This document shows positions 1 through 7,355 of a stretch of 18,038 nucleotides of DNA, in pieces. This DNA is from JBBSBY01 sp038250835 (GTDB lineage Bacteria; Desulfobacterota; Desulfomonilia; Desulfomonilales; Desulfomonilaceae). How positions within the stretch are numbered: the first letter of the stretch is position 1; each line of letters opens with the position of its first letter. The notes beneath the pieces were generated by a model, which worked only from the letters and a program-made list of their open reading frames with translations, was not told the origin of the DNA and searched no databases. A program made the translations under genes and the position numbers. Location: the NCBI GenBank assembly GCA_038250835.1, contig JBBSBY010000073.1, positions 1-18,038 of the forward strand, written 5' to 3'.

Positions 1-309
1 AAAGGAGGAGTGATTTCCCTTACGGCTGAAAACGGGAAATTGGACAAAAACAGCAAGAAAGTCTCAGCCGAAGGCAATGTTAAGGTCGCTTACAGAGAAT
101 TTTCCTTTTTCACCGGCCAAATAGATTATTTTGACGACAAAAAGATCGCTGAATCACCTTCGGATGTTTCGCTTGATGGAGGTGATCTAAAGGTTACCGG
201 CAAAGGTCTTAAATTTTCCATCGACAAAGAAGAAGTCGTCATTGAACACAATGTCAAAGCTTCAATTTCCAATGTAGAGCTTTTCCGAAAAAAGAAAACG
301 CCTCTATGA
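1..309 (+). CDS. lptC: LptC, lipopolysaccharide export periplasmic protein (3' part only)
   Basis: The reading frame is open from base 1 to a TGA at 307-309, so the gene starts outside the window; the GTG at 10 is only an internal valine codon. About 102 C-terminal residues are visible. They are rich in beta-strand repeats of the kind found in LptC/LptA OstA-like domains, for example AEGNVKV, DGGDLKVTGKGLKF and VIEHNVKASI. LptC is a single-span inner-membrane protein of about 190 residues. Its periplasmic beta-jellyroll takes LPS from the LptB2FG transporter and passes it to LptA. The assignment rests on this strand pattern and above all on position: lptA and lptB follow immediately on the same strand. 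The N-terminal membrane anchor lies outside the window and cannot be checked. Confidence 0.8.
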   Translation, partial: KGGVISLTAENGKLDKNSKKVSAEGNVKVAYREFSFFTGQIDYFDDKKIAESPSDVSLDGGDLKVTGKGLKFSIDKEEVVIEHNVKASISNVELFRKKKTPL

Positions 310-387
310 GGATGACTTGGCCGGAACTCTTCCGAGCCGATAATCAAAGCAAACAATCCTATTTTATCGAGAAGTTACGGACACACA

Positions 388-975
388 ATGGCGGGTCACA
401 GGTTAATTTTAGCTTATTTAAGCATTATATTTTATTTAACATACGGCCTTTCACCGGCTGCGGCTGAAGAATCCTCGCAAGGGTTAAAACCGTCAAGCGC
501 GCCTATTGAAGTTACCTCCAAAAAGATGACCGCCAAGATGCTACCCCAGGGCGTGGAGCTCACCTTCGAAGGTAGAGTCAAGGTCAAGCAGGACGATATG
601 ATACTTGCTTGCGACAAGTTGGTCGGTTTTTATGAAGAGGACAAAAAGAATCGCAATGGTTCCGACATCAAGACCAAAAAGTCTAAAGATATGGCGAGTT
701 CCGTTAGGTCGGCAGTGGCATCCGGAAATGTGAAAATTACCAAGGGTGAGCTCAAGGCTGAAGCCGGAAAAGCGGTCTTGGATAATCAGAAACGCACTGC
801 GACCCTCAGTGAAGGCCCTCCGCAAGTATGGCAAGGCCCCCATATGCTTACCGCCCATACCATTGTCATCTATTTGGATGAGAACCGGGCGGAGTTGCTC
901 GGTGGAGAAGACACCGGAATCAGGGCAACATTGAATCCCGCGAAAACGAAAAATCGGGGTGGATCATCGCATTAG
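388..975 (+). CDS. lptA: LptA, periplasmic lipopolysaccharide-transport bridge protein
   Basis: The 195-residue protein starts at ATG 388. A typical Sec signal peptide occupies residues 1 to about 26 (hydrophobic AYLSIIFYLTYGL, then SPAAA before EESS). The mature part is an OstA/LptA-type beta-jellyroll with the motifs IEVTSKKMTA, VELTFEGRVKVKQDDMILACDKL, VASGNVKITKGELKAEAGKAVLD and MLTAHTIVIYLDENRAEL. LptA oligomerises into the periplasmic bridge that carries LPS from LptC to LptD. A stop codon at 313-315 closes this frame between lptC and the chosen start, and no better upstream start exists. The ribosome site is weak (ACGGA about 7 nt before the ATG), so translation may be coupled to lptC. 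The 3' end overlaps the likely N-terminal coding region of lptB in another frame. Confidence 0.88.
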   Translation: MAGHRLILAYLSIIFYLTYGLSPAAAEESSQGLKPSSAPIEVTSKKMTAKMLPQGVELTFEGRVKVKQDDMILACDKLVGFYEEDKKNRNGSDIKTKKSKDMASSVRSAVASGNVKITKGELKAEAGKAVLDNQKRTATLSEGPPQVWQGPHMLTAHTIVIYLDENRAELLGGEDTGIRATLNPAKTKNRGGSSH

Positions 976-1028
976 ATAGAGAACTCAAGGTCCAAAATCT
1001 GGTCAAGCAATACGGCTCTCATAGAGTA

Positions 1029-1697
1029 GTGGATGATGTCAGTCTTAAGGTCAAATCGGGTGAAATTATTGGTTTGCTGGGTCCCAACGGCGCGGGCAAA
1101 ACAACCACTTTCTACATTATTACCGGTCTGGTCAAACCTGATGAAGGACAAATCAGCCTGGACAGCCAGGACATCTCCAATTTACCGGTCTATTTAAGAG
1201 CGAGGCTGGGGATTAATTATTTGCCTCAGGAAACCTCAGTATTTAGAAAACTGACCGTGGCTCAAAACATTATGGCGATTTTGGAAACGGTCGAATCAGA
1301 TAAACGGGTTAGATCTGAACGGCTAGAATCTCTCCTTGCGGAATTGGACATCACGGAACTTCGTGATCAAAGGGCCGATAGTCTTTCCGGAGGTCAGAAG
1401 AGACGTCTTGAAATCACCAGAGCGCTTGTTACGGGGCCGGATTTTATATTACTTGATGAACCGTTCGCCGGCTTGGACCCTATAGTGGTTCTTGAAATTC
1501 AAAAAATCATCGGAAAGCTCAAGGGACTCGGCATCGGCATTGTCATTACGGATCACAATACTAGAGAGACTTTGGGCGTTTGTGATACAATATATTTAAT
1601 GGATCACGGCAAAATTCTGGAACAGGGAGATCCTAAAACCATCGCTACAAGCGAGCGAGCCCGAGAAGTTTATCTCGGTAAACAATTCAGTATGTAA
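1029..1697 (+). CDS. lptB: LptB, ATP-binding subunit of the LPS export ABC transporter
   Basis: This is a cytoplasmic ATPase that powers LPS extraction by LptB2FG. From the first conventional start (GTG 1029) it has 222 residues: Walker A GPNGAGKT at 18-25, Q-loop YLPQE near 64-68, signature LSGGQ at 119-123, Walker B FILLDEP at 139-145 and switch His176 (ITDHNTRE). The start is doubtful. LptB is usually about 240 residues, and the open frame upstream encodes an obvious family N-terminus, ELKVQNLVKQYGSHRVV, including the A-loop tyrosine. Between the stop at 879-881 and 1029 this frame holds no ATG, GTG or TTG. The nearest candidates are ATC at 963 or 966, just after a GGGGTGG purine run and inside the end of lptA; ATC 966 would give 243 residues. 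rpoN follows after 8 bp. Function is near certain; the N-terminus is not. Confidence 0.93.
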   Translation: MDDVSLKVKSGEIIGLLGPNGAGKTTTFYIITGLVKPDEGQISLDSQDISNLPVYLRARLGINYLPQETSVFRKLTVAQNIMAILETVESDKRVRSERLESLLAELDITELRDQRADSLSGGQKRRLEITRALVTGPDFILLDEPFAGLDPIVVLEIQKIIGKLKGLGIGIVITDHNTRETLGVCDTIYLMDHGKILEQGDPKTIATSERAREVYLGKQFSM

Positions 1698-1705
1698 ATG
1701 GAATA

Positions 1706-3130
1706 ATGGCTCTTGAGATAAAACAAACTCTTCGTCAGACTCAGCAGTTGGTCATGACTCCTCAGTTGCAGCAGGCGATCAAACTTCTGCAGTACAATCA
1801 TATAGAGGTCGTGAACGCTCTTGAGCATGAATTGAGAGAAAATCCTCTCCTGGAAGTATCGACTTTTGATGAGCCTCTTGCGGAACAGGACAACAGAAAT
1901 GACCTTAAAGCCTTGGAGGACGCAGTCAAGGAATCTGAGGCGCCTGGCCCGGAAGTTTTTGATGTTGATTGGGAGAGTTACCTTGAAAGTTATGGAGGCG
2001 ATTACGCCCCGGCCCAGAAGGATTTTGCGGATAAGTCGCCCATCGAAATGATGGCTACCTATCAAGAGAATTTATTTGACATTTTAATTCAACAACTTCA
2101 GTTAAGCCATATAGAGGGAATTGATCGTAGAATTGCATTTGAACTTATCGGGAACATTGATGAAAGAGGCTATTTGGACGTAGAGATCGCACAAATTGCC
2201 GAACAACTCGAAGTCGCCGTCACGGACGTCGAACGTGTCTTGAAGCTCGTTCAGAAATTCGATCCCAAAGGAGTTGGGGCTCGCAACTTGCATGAATGTC
2301 TAAGATTACAGGCCGAAGCTTTGGATCCTCCTGAGCCCTTGGCCCTTCAAATACTGGATGAAGCTCTTGATCTCCTTGAGAAGGACAAGCTCGATGTTAT
2401 CGCCAAGAAGTTTAAGGTCACCCTCGAGGAAGTTAAGGCTGCCGCGGATGTTATCAGCACGTTGGATCCCAAACCCGGCAGACCGTTCGCCAATTCCGAC
2501 ACAATATATATTGTTCCGGATATTTATATAGTTAAATCGGGTAATGTTTATGATGTCATGCTCAATGATGACGGAATGCCCCGGCTCAAGATAAGTTCAT
2601 TTTATCAGAAAGAGCTTCATTCAGGCGTATCCACGGCCATTGCCAAGGACTACATTCAGGAAAAGATGCGTGGCGCCATGTGGCTAATAAAGAGTATTCA
2701 GCAGCGTCAAAGAACCATTTACAGAGTTACTCAATCCATAATAAAATTCCAAAGAGAGTTCTTTGATAAAGGTATAGATTATCTGAAGCCTTTAATTCTG
2801 AAGGATGTTGCTGAAGATGTGGAGATGCACGAGTCAACCATCAGTAGAGTCACTTCGAACAAATACGTGCATACCCCAAGAGGAATTTACGAATTAAAAT
2901 ACTTTTTCAATTCCGGGATACGACACGGGTCCGATGCCATAGCTTCTGAATCGGTAAAGAACCAAATTGTAAGGATCGTCAAGAGAGAAAACCCAAAGAA
3001 ACCGGTAAGCGACAAACAGATAGCCGAAGAGCTTGCACGATTCCAAATATATATTGCGCGACGTACCGTAGCTAAATACAGAGAACTTCTGGGTATTCCC
3101 CAGTCAAGTAAACGAAAGAAAAAGTTCTAA
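1706..3130 (+). CDS. rpoN: RNA polymerase sigma-54 factor RpoN
   Basis: The 474-residue protein has the full sigma-54 layout. Region I (residues 1-50) is glutamine and leucine rich (LRQTQQLVMTPQLQQAIKLL) and interacts with enhancer-binding AAA+ activators. An acidic region II follows (about 55-110), then the core-binding domain with DERGYLD and FDPKGVGARNLHECL. Next come a helix-turn-helix (KDVAEDVEMHESTISRVTSNKYV) and the C-terminal RpoN box ARRTVAKYRE at about 451-460, which reads the -24 element. It directs activator-dependent transcription, often of nitrogen, motility or fermentation genes. ATG 1706 lies 8 bp after lptB. An earlier ATG at 1699 runs into a stop after one further codon and cannot be the start. 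The lptA-lptB-rpoN-hpf order is common in proteobacteria. Confidence 0.97.
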   Translation: MALEIKQTLRQTQQLVMTPQLQQAIKLLQYNHIEVVNALEHELRENPLLEVSTFDEPLAEQDNRNDLKALEDAVKESEAPGPEVFDVDWESYLESYGGDYAPAQKDFADKSPIEMMATYQENLFDILIQQLQLSHIEGIDRRIAFELIGNIDERGYLDVEIAQIAEQLEVAVTDVERVLKLVQKFDPKGVGARNLHECLRLQAEALDPPEPLALQILDEALDLLEKDKLDVIAKKFKVTLEEVKAAADVISTLDPKPGRPFANSDTIYIVPDIYIVKSGNVYDVMLNDDGMPRLKISSFYQKELHSGVSTAIAKDYIQEKMRGAMWLIKSIQQRQRTIYRVTQSIIKFQREFFDKGIDYLKPLILKDVAEDVEMHESTISRVTSNKYVHTPRGIYELKYFFNSGIRHGSDAIASESVKNQIVRIVKRENPKKPVSDKQIAEELARFQIYIARRTVAKYRELLGIPQSSKRKKKF

Positions 3131-3155
3131 GCAGCGGTGTCTCCTATTAAAATTT

Positions 3156-3162
3156 GAGGAGG
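3156..3162 (+). promoter_or_regulatory. Strong Shine-Dalgarno site of hpf
   Basis: GAGGAGG lies 7 nt before ATG 3170. It is much closer to the anti-SD consensus than the sites seen before lptA, rpoN or ptsN. It therefore fixes the hpf start and suggests hpf is translated more strongly than the upstream genes of the same transcript. Confidence 0.7.
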
Positions 3163-3169
3163 TATTTCT

Positions 3170-3712
3170 ATGCAACTTTCCGTCACCTTTAGACATATGG
3201 AGCCCTCTGAGGCGCTAAAAAACTATGTTCAGGAAAGAACATCCAAACTTACTAAATACATCGATAAGCCCATGGACAGCCAGGTAACACTATCCGTTGA
3301 AAAATTTCGACAAATGGCGGATGTGGTCATAAATGCCAATGGTATCCGCATTGCGGGTCAGGAACAGCACGACGATATGTATGCGGCAATAGATCTGGTT
3401 ATGGACAAGATCGAGCGTCAGATTAAAAAATACGTGGGCAAAATACGCCAGCACAAACCGGCTCTGGGCCGTGAGCTCAAATGGCGGAGAGAAGTTTATC
3501 AGCCGGAAAGCTTTGAAGACGAGGGTGAGCCGGTCATTATAAAGGCGGAAAATTATTTCATTAAACCTATGTCTGTTGATGAAGCCGCCATGCAGATGGA
3601 TCTATCTCAGCAGGAGTTTCTTGTATTCAATAATGCCTCCAGCCAAACAATAAATGTGCTTTATCGCCGCAAAGATGGAAACTATGGCTTAATAGTGCCT
3701 CAAAACTCATAG
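3170..3712 (+). CDS. hpf: Long-form ribosome hibernation promoting factor
   Basis: The 180-residue protein starts at ATG 3170 behind the SD site GAGGAGG. Residues 1 to about 100 form the S30AE/HPF domain (LSVTFRHMEPSEALKNYVQERTSKL, ADVVINANGI, DDMYAAIDLVMDKIERQIKKY), which binds the 30S decoding region and blocks mRNA and tRNA. After a short linker, residues of about 120-180 match the C-terminal dimerisation domain of long HPF (IIKAENYFIKPMSVDEAAMQMDL, FLVFNNASSQTINVLYRRKDGNYGLIVP). Long HPF pairs two ribosomes directly into inactive 100S dimers, without RMF. It is cotranscribed with rpoN, as in many proteobacteria, and a hairpin terminator follows. Confidence 0.95.
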   Translation: MQLSVTFRHMEPSEALKNYVQERTSKLTKYIDKPMDSQVTLSVEKFRQMADVVINANGIRIAGQEQHDDMYAAIDLVMDKIERQIKKYVGKIRQHKPALGRELKWRREVYQPESFEDEGEPVIIKAENYFIKPMSVDEAAMQMDLSQQEFLVFNNASSQTINVLYRRKDGNYGLIVPQNS

Positions 3713-3745
3713 TTTCTGAAAAGCTGTATTTATTCTCGAAAGAAT

Positions 3746-3773
3746 ACCCGGTTTGGAATAATCTAAACCGGGT
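3746..3773 (+). terminator. Hairpin terminator after hpf
   Basis: ACCCGGTTT (3746-3754) pairs perfectly with AAACCGGGT (3765-3773). A G-T, a G-C and an A-T pair extend the stem inward and leave a small loop. It lies 33 bp after the hpf stop and is followed by the T-rich TTAATT, though not by a strong T run. It probably ends the lpt-rpoN-hpf transcript and separates it from ptsN. Confidence 0.6.
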
Positions 3774-3952
3774 TAATTGCTGATTGGCCCTGGAAAATAG
3801 CTCTCGAGTTCCCAAAAATAACTGTGGCTTGTGAACACTTTCGATGTTATATGGTTTCTCAAACTTCTAGCCGAGAAGCTAAACTCCGGCGCACGAGCCA
3901 ATCAAGCATTGGTCGTTGAAAACTACCTTTCCCTATGAATGGGCGAAATAAC

Positions 3953-4420
3953 ATGAGGATTTTTGATTTCCTCCGATCAGACGCTATCATTCCATCTCTG
4001 GATGCGGATACCAAAGAGCAAGTTTTAACTGAGTTGGTTGATGTTTTAGGTCAATCACACCCAACATTGGACAAACAAGGGCTAATTGACACTCTGCTTG
4101 CAAGGGAGAATTTAGGCAGCACCGGTATAGGAGGTGGAATAGCAATCCCGCATGGAAAATTCGATGGATTGGATAAACTCACCGCAAGCTTCGGCAAAAG
4201 TGAAAAGGGCGTGGACTTCAATTCAATGGATAATAAACCGGCTCATCTTTTTTTCTTGATCGTAGCTCCAAAAGGATCTGCCGGTGAACATTTGAAGGCT
4301 TTAGCAAGGATATCCCGGCTATTCAAGGAACCATTGATTAGGAGTAGCTTGCAAAAAGCAAAGTCAGCTGAAGAAATTTATCGCATTATCGAAGGCTATG
4401 ATTTGACCATACCTGAGTGA
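3953..4420 (+). CDS. ptsN: PTS IIA component, nitrogen-regulatory type (PtsN/EIIA-Ntr)
   Basis: The protein is a fructose/nitrogen-type PTS EIIA of about 155 residues. It begins RIFDFLRSDAIIPSLDADTKEQVLTELVDVL. The phosphorylation site is the histidine in GGGIAIPHGK, preceded by the family motif RENLGSTGIGGG, and the C-terminal part (HLFFLIVAPKGSAGEHLKALARISRLF) also fits. EIIA-Ntr usually acts as a phosphorylation-dependent regulator of nitrogen, potassium and envelope functions rather than in sugar uptake. I prefer ATG 3953: the protein then starts MRIFDFL like its relatives, and GGGCGA lies 6 nt upstream. ATG 3935 in the same frame would add six residues and has no ribosome site. Linkage to rpoN-hpf supports the PtsN assignment. 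The usual partner rapZ does not follow; the next gene is convergent. Confidence 0.88.
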   Translation: MRIFDFLRSDAIIPSLDADTKEQVLTELVDVLGQSHPTLDKQGLIDTLLARENLGSTGIGGGIAIPHGKFDGLDKLTASFGKSEKGVDFNSMDNKPAHLFFLIVAPKGSAGEHLKALARISRLFKEPLIRSSLQKAKSAEEIYRIIEGYDLTIPE

Positions 4421-4533
4421 AAAAGAGGCTTTCGAAGTACCCGAACATGCTATTAAATCAAACCCTCGTCGATTTTGAGGACGGTCATAGGGACATATAG
4501 AGCCGAGACCGGTGCGTTTTTTCGAGACTAATA

Positions 4534-5139
4534 CTAAAGCGCCGCAAAATTCTGCAGTATTCTTAAACCATTGTCTTGGCTTTTTTCTGGATGGAACTGC
4601 ACGGCGTTCACAGAGCCTCTGCTGATTGCGCACACAAATTCGATTCCATAGTCGGATGTCGCCGCAATGTCTTGTTGTTCGGTGGGGTCCACGTAAAATG
4701 AATGCACGAAATAAAAAAAGGTTCCGTCTTCAATTCCATTAAATAGCGGAGACCCATTCTTGAAACGTACCTGATTCCAACCCATATGTGGAATCTTCAA
4801 CCCCATTGCCCGATCAAAGCCTTTAACGGCGCCGGAAATTATTTTAAGTCCCTCATGTTTGCCGAACTCTTCGGATTCATCAAATAAAAGCTGTAATCCC
4901 AGGCATATTCCCAGAAACGGTTTGCCGGAATCAATAAATTGTAAAATAGGATCGATCAGCCCGTACCTTTCAAGATTACGCATGCACTCCGGAAACGCCC
5001 CGACACCCGGCAACACCAATCTTTCAGCATCGCTGATTTGGGCGATATCTCTGGAAACCACGGCTTGCCGGCCCACTTTCTCGAAGCCCTTCTGTACGCT
5101 CCGCAGGTTACCCATTCCATAATCAACAACAACAATCAT
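4534..5139 (-). CDS. hisH: Imidazole glycerol phosphate synthase, glutaminase subunit HisH
   Basis: The 201-residue class-I glutamine amidotransferase frees ammonia from glutamine and channels it to HisF, which forms imidazole glycerol phosphate and AICAR in histidine synthesis. The catalytic triad is visible: nucleophile Cys79 in FLGICLGLQLL, and His183 and Glu185 in QFHPEKS. Family motifs DYGMGNLRSV, LPGVGAFPECM, PHMGWNQV and YFVHSFYV are present, and the length is normal. ATG 5137-5139 overlaps the hisB stop as ATGA, so translation is probably coupled. No hisA or hisF follows; the next gene, ptsN, is convergent, so the partner HisF must be encoded elsewhere. Confidence 0.96.
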   Translation of the reverse strand: MIVVVDYGMGNLRSVQKGFEKVGRQAVVSRDIAQISDAERLVLPGVGAFPECMRNLERYGLIDPILQFIDSGKPFLGICLGLQLLFDESEEFGKHEGLKIISGAVKGFDRAMGLKIPHMGWNQVRFKNGSPLFNGIEDGTFFYFVHSFYVDPTEQQDIAATSDYGIEFVCAISRGSVNAVQFHPEKSQDNGLRILQNFAAL

Positions 5140-5723
5140 TCAAGAACACCCTTCGTCGACGGCACGCCTTTTACTCTTGGATCGAATTCAACCGCCTCCC
5201 GTAATGCGCGTCCAAATGACTTAAATACAGCCTCGGCAGCGTGATGCGGATCCTCAGCCGAAACGGAGATGTGGAGATTCAATCCACCCCTCTGGACAAC
5301 CGCTTGAAAAAACACCTGGATGAGGTCAAGAGAAAAGTTCCCGGCGCTTCGGTTTGACAATGGGTTGGAATATACGAACAAAGGCCTGCCTGACAAATCC
5401 AAAGCCGTCTGCGCCAAAGCCTCGTCCATGGGAAGCGCAAAAAAACCATAGCGCCTGATGCCCGTCCGATCTCCGACCGCTTGCTTCAAGGCATCGCCGA
5501 AGCAGAGTCCCACATCTTCAACAGTATGATGGTAATCGACGTGCAGATCGCCGACGGCGGAAACTTCTAGGTCAATCAGTCCGTGTCGGGCCGTATGATC
5601 AAGCATGTGATCAAAAAAGCCGATGTTGGTGGCAATGTTGGAGGAGCCGGACCCATCAAGGTTCATTGTCAATTGTATCTGAGTTTCAAGAGTAATTCTA
5701 TTGATTGTGGAGGTTCTACTCAA
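5136..5723 (-). CDS. hisB: Imidazoleglycerol-phosphate dehydratase HisB
   Basis: The 195-residue monofunctional enzyme removes water from imidazole glycerol phosphate to give imidazole acetol phosphate, using a di-manganese site. Both metal-binding repeats are visible: HH at 65-66 with E69 (DYHHTVED) and HH at 160-161 with E164 (PHHAAEA). FFDHMLDHTARHG and RYGFFALPMDEALAQTALDLSGRP also match the family. There is no phosphatase domain, unlike the enterobacterial bifunctional HisB. The start is TTG at 5721-5723, overlapping the murA stop (TTGA), and the protein begins SRTSTINRITLETQI, a usual HisB N-terminus. Coupled translation from murA fits the rare start codon. Confidence 0.96.
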   Translation of the reverse strand: MSRTSTINRITLETQIQLTMNLDGSGSSNIATNIGFFDHMLDHTARHGLIDLEVSAVGDLHVDYHHTVEDVGLCFGDALKQAVGDRTGIRRYGFFALPMDEALAQTALDLSGRPLFVYSNPLSNRSAGNFSLDLIQVFFQAVVQRGGLNLHISVSAEDPHHAAEAVFKSFGRALREAVEFDPRVKGVPSTKGVLE

Positions 5724-6985
5724 AGCATTTCATCCTTTTCCCGCCGAATGTCGGCTCCTAACTTGGCGAGTTTTTCCTCAATTTTTTCGTAACCCCTGTC
5801 CAGGTGGTAGACACGATGGACTTCGGTAGTCCCCTCCGCTGCTAGTCCCGCTAAAATCAGACTTGCGCTGGCGCGTAGATCAGTAGCCTGGACATGAGCC
5901 CCGGAAAGCTTCTTCGCTCCTTCAACTGAAGCCGTGCGGCCGCTGACGCGAATTCCCGCACCCATGCGAACTAGTTCCTGCACGTGCATGAAACGATTTT
6001 CAAATACATTTTCAGTTATATCGCACTGACTATTGCCCAACGTCATCAAGGCCATATATTGCGCCTGGAAATCCGTGGCGAAACCGGGATATGGATTGGT
6101 GTGAATGTCCCGACTCCGTATTGCGCCATTCGACCTGACGCGAACGCTGTCTTCCTCTATATCCAGCTTAAGACCGACCTCTTGAAGCTTGTCCAGTAGT
6201 GAGGCCAAGTCCCGTGGCCTCAGACCCGTAACGGTTACATCTCCACGAGTTATGGCGCCCGCGATAATATGTGTGCCCGCTTCAATCCTGTCGGGCATAA
6301 CCTCATGCACAATGCCGCTTAGGTGGTCCTTACCCTCAATAATGATTGTTGCGGAGCCTGCGCCTTCAACGCTGCCGCCCATTCTATTGATTACGTGCGC
6401 CAACTCGACAACTTCAGGCTCTATGGCGCAATTTCTGAGGATGGTAGTTCCTTTGGCCAGACATGCCGCCATCATTAGGTTTTCAGTTCCGGTAACCGTA
6501 ACCATATCGAAACTAAAATCAGCGCCCTTTAGCCGATTGGTAACAGCCTGTATATAGCCGCCGTCAAGCTCAATCTCGGCGCCCATTGCCTCCAGACCTT
6601 TAAGGTGCTGATCGATGGGGCGAGCGCCGATTGCGCAACCACCCGGAAGACTCACGACCGCCCTGCGCTCCCGCGCCATTAAAGGCCCAAGCACCATGAC
6701 TGAGGCCCGCATCGTCTTTACAAGCTCGTAAGGCGCCTTGTAATCACTTATTTCCCATGCTTTAATTCTCAAAGTGCCGGGAGTAAAATCGTCAAGCTGC
6801 GCGCCCAATTGTAACAGTAACTGCTTAGTGGTGCGAATATCACGTAAAGCGGGTATTTTATGAAACGTCATCTCATCGTGAGTTAATAGCGCAGCGCACA
6901 TGAGCGGCAAAGCGGCGTTTTTCGACCCGCTTACTTCAACAATCCCATTAAGGGGTTTACCACCATTTACAACTATTTTCTCCAC
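5720..6985 (-). CDS. murA: UDP-N-acetylglucosamine 1-carboxyvinyltransferase MurA
   Basis: This 421-residue cytoplasmic enzyme moves enolpyruvate from PEP to UDP-GlcNAc, the first committed step of peptidoglycan synthesis. Substrate residues K22 and N23 are in SGSKNAALPLM, R93 is in TMRASVMVLGPL, and the catalytic Cys117 is in PGGCAIGARPID. The loop YPGFATDFQAQYM carries the catalytic Asp, and DRGYEKIEEKL lies near the C-terminus. Because the active-site residue is Cys and not Asp, the enzyme should be of the fosfomycin-sensitive type. The start is GTG at 6983-6985 with AGAGGG 5 nt upstream. It leads the murA-hisB-hisH operon. Association of murA with histidine genes is known in Desulfobacterota such as Geobacter, there with more his genes. 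Confidence 0.97.
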   Translation of the reverse strand: MEKIVVNGGKPLNGIVEVSGSKNAALPLMCAALLTHDEMTFHKIPALRDIRTTKQLLLQLGAQLDDFTPGTLRIKAWEISDYKAPYELVKTMRASVMVLGPLMARERRAVVSLPGGCAIGARPIDQHLKGLEAMGAEIELDGGYIQAVTNRLKGADFSFDMVTVTGTENLMMAACLAKGTTILRNCAIEPEVVELAHVINRMGGSVEGAGSATIIIEGKDHLSGIVHEVMPDRIEAGTHIIAGAITRGDVTVTGLRPRDLASLLDKLQEVGLKLDIEEDSVRVRSNGAIRSRDIHTNPYPGFATDFQAQYMALMTLGNSQCDITENVFENRFMHVQELVRMGAGIRVSGRTASVEGAKKLSGAHVQATDLRASASLILAGLAAEGTTEVHRVYHLDRGYEKIEEKLAKLGADIRREKDEML

Positions 6986-7049
6986 CGCAACCCTCTTTTT
7001 ACTGAGATCTTTGGGCGCTCCGAACTCCCGGAATCATGTTTCAGAGGAG

Positions 7050-7078
7050 CTTATATCATCAGAATCGTTTAATAGCAA
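7050..7078 (-). promoter_or_regulatory. Putative sigma-70 promoter of murA-hisB-hisH
   Basis: On the - strand, TTGCTA (7073-7078) and TATAAG (7050-7055) are separated by 17 bp, close to the sigma-70 consensus. Transcription would begin near 7043 and give a leader of about 58 nt before the murA GTG at 6985. The site lies in the 370-bp divergent region between murA and the HU-like gene, where I see no gene. It is based on motif match only. Confidence 0.45.
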
Positions 7079-7237
7079 TGGGTTAGGTTCATGAGGGGAG
7101 CTGCGTCATAAAATACGCTGTGTAAAGAATTTGGACGGCTAAAGGCCACTATCTAGACAGCTAGCAATAAATGAGCCGGCTAGAATGTGGACTGTAATGG
7201 CTCCCAGGGCTGCAAATGAGAATAAGGCGCTGCCGGC

Positions 7238-7267
7238 TTGAGCTTTGCACCTTCTTCGTTGTATATA
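7238..7267 (+). promoter_or_regulatory. Putative sigma-70 promoter of the HU-like gene
   Basis: TTGAGC (7238-7243) and TATATA (7262-7267) are spaced by 18 bp. The start of transcription would fall near 7275, about 80 nt before the SD-backed ATG at 7356. If real, the upstream in-frame ATG at 7269 lies at or before the transcription start and cannot be used, which agrees with the start chosen for the gene. Confidence 0.4.
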
Positions 7268-7355
7268 AATGATCAACAACATGGTTGCGTACTTTTTACG
7301 GCATCAAACAATGTTCGATCATGAGTGGCTGCTAGACCAGCGAAAGGAGCATTTT

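Noticed and set aside
940..975. Programmed -1 frameshift joining LptA to LptB
   Set aside because: AAAAAT is a weak slip site without a perfect heptamer. The product would join a periplasmic protein to a cytoplasmic ATPase, which makes little biological sense. It is kept only as one option in the lptB start finding.
3713..3952. Promoter or regulatory hairpin before ptsN, including CTTCT/AGAAG at 3864-3878
   Set aside because: The stem is only 5 bp, and the TTGTGA/TATATG-like elements are badly spaced, so no promoter call is justified.
4421..4533. Terminator between convergent ptsN and hisH
   Set aside because: Only a 4-bp stem (CCTC/GAGG) and an isolated T6 run without a clear stem were found.
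5583..6557. Several + strand reading frames inside hisB and murA, and similar frames inside the molybdopterin-family gene
   Set aside because: They lie opposite well-supported genes, have no family resemblance, and lack ribosome sites; they are shadows.
7269..7355. Longer N-terminus for the HU-like protein starting at ATG 7269
   Set aside because: It has no ribosome site, lies at the predicted transcription start, and adds residues unlike HU. ATG 7356 has AAAGGAGC upstream and starts exactly like HU.
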